Source: Lachnospiraceae bacterium (GTDB taxonomy: Bacteria > Bacillota > Clostridia > Lachnospirales > Lachnospiraceae). From it: a DNA stretch of 64,000 nt. The position numbers and the translations under genes were made by a program. The stretch lies in contig WSLY01000001.1 of the NCBI GenBank assembly GCA_013316825.1, positions 1 through 64,000 of the forward strand. The letters are read 5' to 3'. Under the pieces are notes generated by a model. The model had not been told where the DNA came from. It saw nothing but the letters and a program-made list of their open reading frames with translations, and did not search any database. This document shows positions 10,305 through 17,050 of this stretch, in pieces (the stretch's first letter is position 1; each line of letters begins with the position of its first letter).

Positions 10305-11199
10305 AATACAGAAAGATTTGCCCGCAAAGGGAATACTGGAGAATGAAAATATATTTGTGATGGATGAAGGACGAGCGGTGCATCAAGACATCCGCCCCAT
10401 CAGGGTGTGCATTTTAAACATTATGCCGGTCAAGCAGGATACGGAGCTGCAGCTTTTGAGGGCACTTTCCAACACGCCGCTTCAGGTGGATGTCACATTT
10501 TTAAACGTAAAAAGTCATGTTTCCCAAAACACTTCAGCGAATCACTTAAACAAATTTTATACTACCATGGATGAGGTTCGCGACAACCGATACGACGGTA
10601 TGATTATCACAGGTGCGCCTGTGGAGGATATTTCCTTTGAGGAAGTGGACTATTGGAAAGAGCTCTGCGATATTATGGATTGGACGGAGAAGCATGTAAC
10701 TTCGACACTGCATATCTGCTGGGGAGCGCAGGCGGCATTTTACCATCATTATGGCATTCAGAAAAGACAGCTTTCCGAAAAGCTATTTGGTATTTATCCG
10801 CACAGGGTTGCCAACAGGAAAGTGCCCTTGGTGCGAGGCTTTGATGATGTATTTTTAGCGCCTCACAGCCGCCATACGGAAACACCTGCGGCGGCGATTC
10901 ATGCATGTCCCGACATTACCGTATTGGCGGAATCAGACGAAGCAGGCGTATTTTTGGCGATTGCCCACGGCGGCAAGCAGATTTTTGTGAACGGGCATCC
11001 GGAGTACGACCGATACACCCTGCACAACGAATACCACAGAGATTTAAACAAAGGATTGCCGATTCATATTCCCTACAACTATTATCCCAATGACAACCCT
11101 GAGGAAAAGCCTCTGTTACAGTGGCGTTCCCACAGCAACAACTTGTACAGTAACTGGCTCAATTATTACGTGTATCAGGTGACGCCTTACGATTTGTAG
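10294..11199 (+). CDS. metA: Homoserine O-succinyl/acetyltransferase
   Basis: MPIKIQKDLPAKGILENENIFVM; LHICWGAQAAFYHHYGI; FVNGHPEYDRYTL; RBS GGAGGAAA. Confidence 0.95.
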   Translation: MPIKIQKDLPAKGILENENIFVMDEGRAVHQDIRPIRVCILNIMPVKQDTELQLLRALSNTPLQVDVTFLNVKSHVSQNTSANHLNKFYTTMDEVRDNRYDGMIITGAPVEDISFEEVDYWKELCDIMDWTEKHVTSTLHICWGAQAAFYHHYGIQKRQLSEKLFGIYPHRVANRKVPLVRGFDDVFLAPHSRHTETPAAAIHACPDITVLAESDEAGVFLAIAHGGKQIFVNGHPEYDRYTLHNEYHRDLNKGLPIHIPYNYYPNDNPEEKPLLQWRSHSNNLYSNWLNYYVYQVTPYDL

Positions 11200-11365
11200 G
11201 AGAAGCCTTAAAAGAGAGAGCATATCAATCGAGGAAGATTTCATTATGAGTTGAAGGCGGGCGTATTTGAAGACCGTGCGAATAGAAGAACAGGCAGGCT
11301 CATTCTGCTCAGGGAATGCAGATTAAGAAAATCATAAGAAATTGTTAAAGGCATTTGAAGAACTT

Positions 11366-11388
11366 GCTGTTATGCTGTTGATAACAGC
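11366..11388 (+). promoter_or_regulatory. Palindrome overlapping the -35 of a candidate promoter for the vanG-like gene
   Basis: GCTGTTAT-N7-ATAACAGC perfect 8 bp arms; TTGATA at 11378-11383 with TATGAT/TGATAT 15-17 nt downstream. Confidence 0.45.
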
Positions 11389-11452
11389 TCCTTCTTTGTA
11401 TGATATAGGAATAAGACCGCGCAGAATGGCGGCAGATAGGAGCTTAAGAAAA

Positions 11453-12490
11453 ATGAAAAAGATATTGGTGGTTTTTGGCGGTTGTTCCACGGAATATGAG
11501 GTATCGCTGCAGTCGGCGACGGCGGTTATGCAGGCGATTGACAGAGTGCAGTATGAAGTGCTGCACTTAGGCATAACCAAGGATGGCAGAGCTTTCTACT
11601 ATGAAGGCGCCGAAGAGCGGATAGCGGAGGATACATGGCAGGGGAAGGAGTGTTTTCCGGCGACGGTTTCCATGAGCAGGGGTATTCCGCTTCTCTGGGT
11701 GGAGAAAGACGGCGCGCTTTTAAAGCTGCCGTTCGACATTGCTTTTCCGGTGCTGCATGGGAAAAACGGCGAGGACGGCACGCTGCAGGGTTTGTGTGAG
11801 CTTGCAGGCATACCGATAGCAGGCTGCGGCATGGAAAGCTCTGCTCTCGGCATGGATAAGGTTCTGGCGCACACGCTGGTGGAGCTTGCAGGCATAAGAG
11901 TGCCTAAGAGTGTATATTTTAATACCATGCAGGAATATGAAACCGGCAGAAGCCGGATAGAGGCGCTGGGACTGCCTGTTTTTGTAAAACCGGTGCGGGC
12001 GGGTTCTTCTTTTGGCATCAGTCGTGTGACGGAGCCTGATGCTATGGACAAGGCAGTGCAGGAAGCGTTTGCACATGACTCACAGGTGGTGATTGAGGAG
12101 GCGATAGACGGCTTCGAGGTTGGTTGTGCGGTGATGGGCAATGAAGAGCTTACCATTGGAAGAGCGGACGAAATTGAGATTCCTACAGGCTTTTTTGATT
12201 ATGAGGAAAAGTATACGTTAAAAAGCTCTGCAATCCATATGCCTGCGCGTGTGACAAAGGAAGAGGAAGACAGGATACGGGAGACGGCAGGCAAAATCTA
12301 CAAGGTGCTGGGCTGCAAGGGATTTACCCGTGTGGATATGTTCTTTACATCAAAGAGAGAGATTGTGTTTAACGAGATTAATACAATTCCAGGTTTTACA
12401 TCTCACAGCCGTTACCCGAATATGATGAAGGGAATCGGACTTGATTTTAAGCAGGTGGTAAACGAAATTATACGTTTGGCACAGCAGTAG
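11453..12490 (+). CDS. VanG-type D-alanine--D-serine (or D-Ala-D-Ala) ligase
   Basis: ATP-grasp ligase: VVFGGCSTEYEVSLQSA, FPVLHGKNGEDGTLQG, FVKPVRAGSSFGI, GFFDYEEKYTLKSSAIHMPAR, EIVFNEINTIPGFTSHSRYPNMMKGIGL. Closely resembles remembered VanG sequence. Confidence 0.85.
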   Translation: MKKILVVFGGCSTEYEVSLQSATAVMQAIDRVQYEVLHLGITKDGRAFYYEGAEERIAEDTWQGKECFPATVSMSRGIPLLWVEKDGALLKLPFDIAFPVLHGKNGEDGTLQGLCELAGIPIAGCGMESSALGMDKVLAHTLVELAGIRVPKSVYFNTMQEYETGRSRIEALGLPVFVKPVRAGSSFGISRVTEPDAMDKAVQEAFAHDSQVVIEEAIDGFEVGCAVMGNEELTIGRADEIEIPTGFFDYEEKYTLKSSAIHMPARVTKEEEDRIRETAGKIYKVLGCKGFTRVDMFFTSKREIVFNEINTIPGFTSHSRYPNMMKGIGLDFKQVVNEIIRLAQQ

Positions 12491-12515
12491 TACAGACTGG
12501 CAGGAGGAGTGTTTT

Positions 12516-12803
12516 ATGCGGCAGCTTCGGTTGAAGGGGGAGGATTCCCGTTATGCCTTTTTATTCCATGGCAGCGAACAGGAGGATAAAGTGGAGGCGG
12601 TCAGGCAGTATCTGGCAGGTCAGGCAGATTTACTGAAGAAATATTCTTTTGCGGAAGCGCCGCTTCGGTGGCAGGAAGACGGAAAAAGCTACATAGCAGG
12701 ATTTGTGCCGTGCGAGAAAGAAGCCGTCGTTTCCCTTCCGGAAAAAGGAAGTGTGTTTATTCTGGGGAGCGAAGGGGGATTTCTGGTTGCGGCAGAATGT
12801 TAG
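12516..12803 (+). CDS. Hypothetical small protein between the vanG-like and vanT-like genes
   Basis: ATG with AGGAGGAG RBS: MRQLRLKGEDSRYAFLFHGSEQEDKVEAVRQYLAGQ... Confidence 0.55.
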   Translation: MRQLRLKGEDSRYAFLFHGSEQEDKVEAVRQYLAGQADLLKKYSFAEAPLRWQEDGKSYIAGFVPCEKEAVVSLPEKGSVFILGSEGGFLVAAEC

Positions 12804-13827
12804 GATAGGTAAAATAGACGATTTCAAGTGGCTTGCTGCATTTTTGGTGGCGGCAATCCATACGTCTCCTTTGGAAAGTGTGAATGCCACAGCGGACTTT
12901 ATCCTGACGAGGGTGCTTGCAAGGGTGGCAGTACCATTCTTTATGATGGTGACGGGGTTTTTTGTACTGTACGGCGCGGTGGAAGAGGGCAGTTTTGGGC
13001 GAATCGGACATAGTCTGAAAAAGCTGGGGCTATTGTATTTGGCGGTGACGCTGCTTTATCTGCCGGTGCAGGTATACCGGCTGGCTGGCGGGGAATGGGA
13101 GCTCTCAGCGGGAGCACTTGGCAGGGCGGTTTTCTTCGACGGAACCTATTACCATTTGTGGTATCTGCCGGCGGTTATGATAGGGCTTCCGATTTGTTTT
13201 CTATTGCTGCGCATAATGGGGAGTTATGCCTATGCGGCGGCTGCGGTTTTGTATGTGATAGGTTTGTTTGGCGACAGTTATCATGGCTTTATCGCAAAGA
13301 TACCGATGCTTGGCAAAATATATGATGGTATCTTTCATATCTCTTCCCAGACGAGAAACGGGTTGTTTTTTGCGCCGCTCTTTCTGCTTCTGGGGTATCG
13401 GGCGGCTGTTTTAAGAAAGGAAAGCAGCGTAAAGAAGAGCAGACGTATTTTTTACCTGAGCCTGTGTCTTATGTGTGCCGAAGGCCTGTGGCTGCATTTG
13501 GGAACAGAACAGGAGCACAACAGTATGTACCTGCTTTTGCCGGTATGTATGACGGCTCTTTTTGATGTGCTTTTGACAGGTGCTGCTGTCTGGGATGTGA
13601 GAAGGGGGACCTTTTACAAAAAGGGTCCCATGCTTTTTTACTTTCTGCATCCGATGATGATTCTGATAGTCAGGGCATTTGCAAAATTAACAAAATTAAA
13701 CTTTATTCTGGAAGTGAGCCCCGTTTATTATCTGGCGGTGGCGGCGGGCAGTCTGTGCGCCGCGTATATTTGCCTGAAGGCAGGACAATATGTGCTTGGT
13801 ATCCGGAAAGGGAGGAAGAATAAGTGA
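12787..13827 (+). CDS. VanT-type membrane acyltransferase domain (N-terminal half of a serine racemase)
   Basis: IGKIDDFKWLAAFLVAAIHTSPLES...RVAVPFFMMVTGFFVLYG matches the VanT N-terminal membrane domain style; TTG 12787 start is inferred. Confidence 0.75.
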   Translation: MRQNVRIGKIDDFKWLAAFLVAAIHTSPLESVNATADFILTRVLARVAVPFFMMVTGFFVLYGAVEEGSFGRIGHSLKKLGLLYLAVTLLYLPVQVYRLAGGEWELSAGALGRAVFFDGTYYHLWYLPAVMIGLPICFLLLRIMGSYAYAAAAVLYVIGLFGDSYHGFIAKIPMLGKIYDGIFHISSQTRNGLFFAPLFLLLGYRAAVLRKESSVKKSRRIFYLSLCLMCAEGLWLHLGTEQEHNSMYLLLPVCMTALFDVLLTGAAVWDVRRGTFYKKGPMLFYFLHPMMILIVRAFAKLTKLNFILEVSPVYYLAVAAGSLCAAYICLKAGQYVLGIRKGRKNK

Positions 13828-14948
13828 AACTGGAAGAAAGACCGGGAAGGGCATGGCTGGAAATTTCACTGGAAAATTTAAGATGGAACTACAAAAAGCT
13901 GTGCGGGCTGATGCCGGCGGGCTGTAAGTGCATGGCGGTGGTGAAGGCGGATGCCTACGGACATGGCGCCGTGCAGACGGCACAGGTGTTAGCGGAAGAA
14001 GGCTGCGATACTTTTGCGGTTGCATCGCTGGAGGAAGGCATGGAGCTGCGGGGTGCGGGCGTACAGGGGAAAATTCTGGTGCTCGGGTACACCATGCCGC
14101 GGGATGCTTTTCTGCTGGAGCGTTATCAGCTTATGCAGACAGTGGTGGACGAAGCCCACGGAGCGGCGCTTGCAAGGACAGGACATAAAATTACCTGTCA
14201 TCTGGCGGTGGATACCGGTATGAACCGGCTTGGCATTTCTTACCGTGACCGTGCCGCCATTGAGAGGGTGCTTGGCATGGAGGGAATCCGTGTGGAAGGT
14301 ATCTATTCTCACTTAAGTGTGGCGGACAGTCCCCTTCCTGCGGACAAAAACTTTACGGAAAAACAGATTGCCGATTTTCTGGCGCTGAAGTCGTATCTGG
14401 AGGAAAGGGGCTGGCAGAAGCTTGTCTGTCATATGCAGAGCAGTTACGGGCTTTTATATTACCCGATGGAAGGGATGCAGTATGTAAGGCCCGGGATTGC
14501 CCTTTACGGCTGTGCCAGCAATACGCCGGAGGAGAAATTCTGCGTGGATTTAAAGCCTGCGCTTCAGCTCAAGTGCAGGATCGGCTGTATCAGGACTGTG
14601 GAGCAGGGTGACTTTGTCTCCTATGGCAGGACGTGGGAGGCGAAGGAGAGAAGGCGGGTTGCCGTGATGGCAATCGGTTATGCGGACGGACTGCCCCGCA
14701 GCCTTTCCGGACAGGGGCAGGCGTTGGTTCTGGGAAAAAGAGTTCCCATGGTGGGGCGTATCTGCATGGATCAGACTATGCTCGATATTACGGATGTGCG
14801 GGAAGCCGTGGAAGGAGATATTGTCACTTTGATAGGAAGGGACGGCACGGAGGAAATCAAAGCAGTAGAGTTGGCACAGAATGCAGGAACGATTACCAAT
14901 GAGCTTTTAAGCAGACTGGGAGGCAGGCTGACAAAGACATTTTGGTAA
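13824..14948 (+). CDS. Alanine/serine racemase (VanT C-terminal-like, PLP-dependent)
   Basis: GTG start overlapping the previous stop (GTGA); RAWLEISLENLRWNYKKL, MAVVKADAYGHGAVQTAQ, VDTGMNRLGI, VRPGIALYG, GRICMDQTMLDIT. Confidence 0.9.
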   Translation: MKLEERPGRAWLEISLENLRWNYKKLCGLMPAGCKCMAVVKADAYGHGAVQTAQVLAEEGCDTFAVASLEEGMELRGAGVQGKILVLGYTMPRDAFLLERYQLMQTVVDEAHGAALARTGHKITCHLAVDTGMNRLGISYRDRAAIERVLGMEGIRVEGIYSHLSVADSPLPADKNFTEKQIADFLALKSYLEERGWQKLVCHMQSSYGLLYYPMEGMQYVRPGIALYGCASNTPEEKFCVDLKPALQLKCRIGCIRTVEQGDFVSYGRTWEAKERRRVAVMAIGYADGLPRSLSGQGQALVLGKRVPMVGRICMDQTMLDITDVREAVEGDIVTLIGRDGTEEIKAVELAQNAGTITNELLSRLGGRLTKTFW

Positions 14949-15325
14949 TCGCAGGGAGATTGGGGTTGGCAGGTTACAGTAACAGGGAGCTTGGAACAAA
15001 AAAGGAAGAGCTGGCGGTTTCTTATCTGGAAAAGCAAGGCTTTATTGTCACGGAAAGAAATTTCAGAAGCCGTCAGGGAGAAATCGACATTATCGGGCGC
15101 GACGGGGAATATCTGGTGTTTTTAGAGGTGAAATACAGGAGAACCCTGTCTTTTGACGGCGCGCTGGCGGCGGTGGGAAGCACGAAAAAGCAACGTATCT
15201 GCCGGACGGCAGATTACTATCGGTATATAAAGCGTATTCCGCAGCAGACGCCCGTAAGGTATGATGTGCTCGGCATACAGGGTGAGGAAATTAGCTGGGT
15301 GAAGAATGCATTTTTTCACAGGTGA
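14942..15325 (+). CDS. yraN: YraN family (UPF0102) putative endonuclease
   Basis: GTKKEELAVSYLEKQGFIVTERNFRSRQGEIDIIGRDGEYLVFLEVKYRR. Confidence 0.9.
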   Translation: MVIAGRLGLAGYSNRELGTKKEELAVSYLEKQGFIVTERNFRSRQGEIDIIGRDGEYLVFLEVKYRRTLSFDGALAAVGSTKKQRICRTADYYRYIKRIPQQTPVRYDVLGIQGEEISWVKNAFFHR

Positions 15326-15345
15326 AACGGAGGCTTAAGGGCAGA

Positions 15346-16215
15346 ATGGGAGACACCATGGAATTTATCAGAAAAAAAGCCGGCGGACCGGATTTTGAAC
15401 GTACACAAGGACTTGTGGCAGAATGGAAGGGTCAGGCATTGTACCTGACTTTTCCTTCCTTTACGAGAACGCAGGCGGTGGCGCATCTTTTTTCTACAAG
15501 GCTGGGAGGCGTGAGCGAGGGCATTTTTTCCAGTATGAACTTAAGTTATACCAGAGGGGATAAAAAAGAAGCGGTAGACGAAAATTTTAGGCGCATTGCG
15601 GATATCTTAGGCAGCAGTCCGGAGAGGTTCGTCTGCTCGGACCAGACCCATACTACCAATATCAGAAAGGTGACGGAGGCGGACTGCGGCAAAGGCGTGG
15701 TGATTCCTAAGGATTATCAGGACGTGGACGGATTGGTGACGGACAGGGCGGGGATTGTGCTTGCAACCTTCTTTGCGGACTGTGTGCCGCTTTATTTTCT
15801 GGACGTAAGGAGGCGTGTCATCGGACTGGCACATTCGGGCTGGCGCGGTACGGCAGGGCGCATTGGAAAAAAGATGATAGATATTATGACAGCGGATTAT
15901 GGCTGCAAAAAAGAAGATATCATTGCGGCAATAGGTCCTTCCATTTGTGCGGACTGCTATGAGGTATCGGAGGATGTGGCAGCGCAGTTTGAAGCAGAAT
16001 TCGGAAATACGGTGCTGTGTGCAGGGAAGCAGTCTGGAAAATACCAGCTTGATTTGTGGAAGGCGAATGAAGCAGTGCTTTTGCAGGCAGGACTGACGCC
16101 TGCACAGATAGAAGTGACGGATATTTGTACCTGCTGTAACCCTTCCCTTTTATTTTCCCACAGGGCGAGCAAAGGAAAAAGAGGCAATCTGGGTGCATTT
16201 TTAATGTTAAAGTGA
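15346..16215 (+). CDS. pgeF: Peptidoglycan editing factor PgeF / polyphenol oxidase family
   Basis: HLFSTRLGGVSEG, VCSDQTHTTNI, DGLVTDRAGIVLATFFADCVPLYFLD, GLAHSGWRGTAGRIGKKM, CTCCNPSLLFSHRASKGKRGNLGAFLML. Confidence 0.9.
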   Translation: MGDTMEFIRKKAGGPDFERTQGLVAEWKGQALYLTFPSFTRTQAVAHLFSTRLGGVSEGIFSSMNLSYTRGDKKEAVDENFRRIADILGSSPERFVCSDQTHTTNIRKVTEADCGKGVVIPKDYQDVDGLVTDRAGIVLATFFADCVPLYFLDVRRRVIGLAHSGWRGTAGRIGKKMIDIMTADYGCKKEDIIAAIGPSICADCYEVSEDVAAQFEAEFGNTVLCAGKQSGKYQLDLWKANEAVLLQAGLTPAQIEVTDICTCCNPSLLFSHRASKGKRGNLGAFLMLK

Positions 16216-16242
16216 TAGAAAATAAAACGAGGTGTAAAGGAA

Positions 16243-16935
16243 ATGTCAAATATACTGGTTTGTGATGACGATAAAGAAATCGTGGACGCGATAGAAATAT
16301 ATTTAAAAAACGAGGGTTACCGGATTTTCAAGGCTTATGACGGCGAGGAGGCGATTCGGATTCTGCACAAGGAGGATATCCAGCTTTTGATTATGGATAT
16401 TATGATGCCGAAGCTGGATGGGATTCATGCCACGCTGAAAATCAGGGAATACAGCAGTATTCCCATTATTATACTGTCGGCAAAATCGGAGGATATGGAC
16501 AAGATACTCGGACTTAACGTGGGAGCTGATGACTATGTGACGAAGCCTTTTAACCCGTTGGAGCTGATAGCAAGGGTGAAATCCAACCTGCGCCGTTATA
16601 CCAAGTTAGGAAGCCTGAATACGGACGACAACGCCGTGTTCCGAATCGGAGGGCTTTCCATAAACGACGACACCAAGGAAGTGTCCGTAGACGGGGAGCC
16701 GGTAAAGCTGACGCCTATCGAGTACAGTATACTGCTTCTTTTGGCGAAAAATCCGGGAAGGGTGTTTTCTATCAATCAGATATATGAGAATATATGGAAC
16801 GAGGAAGCAATCGGGGCGGACAATACGGTGGCGGTTCACATTAGACATATTCGGGAAAAAATAGAAATCAACCCCAAAGATCCAAGATACTTAAAGGTGG
16901 TATGGGGGGTCGGTTACAAGATAGACAAGCAGTAA
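16243..16935 (+). CDS. OmpR/VanR-like response regulator
   Basis: Receiver (ILVCDDDKEI..LLIMDIMMPKLDG..ADDYVTKPF) plus winged helix (IWNEEAIGADNTVAVHIRHIREKI). Confidence 0.95.
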   Translation: MSNILVCDDDKEIVDAIEIYLKNEGYRIFKAYDGEEAIRILHKEDIQLLIMDIMMPKLDGIHATLKIREYSSIPIIILSAKSEDMDKILGLNVGADDYVTKPFNPLELIARVKSNLRRYTKLGSLNTDDNAVFRIGGLSINDDTKEVSVDGEPVKLTPIEYSILLLLAKNPGRVFSINQIYENIWNEEAIGADNTVAVHIRHIREKIEINPKDPRYLKVVWGVGYKIDKQ

Positions 16936-16982
16936 AGGCACGCTTGCCGTTGATTCTGCCGAAAGCAGCGCAGAAATGAAGA

Positions 16983-17048
16983 AAAGGTTGAAAGAAAAGC
17001 GCTATCAACTATTGAATTTGACTCCGCCAAAGCGGACATGGGGTATAA
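16983..17048 (+). repeat. Copy 2 of the ~66 bp dispersed repeat, in the leader of the histidine kinase gene
   Basis: AAAGGTTGAAAGAAAAGCGCTATCAACTATTGAATTTGACTCCGCCAAAGCGGACATGGGGTATAA; compare 2729-2794. Confidence 0.85.
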
Positions 17049-17050
17049 GT

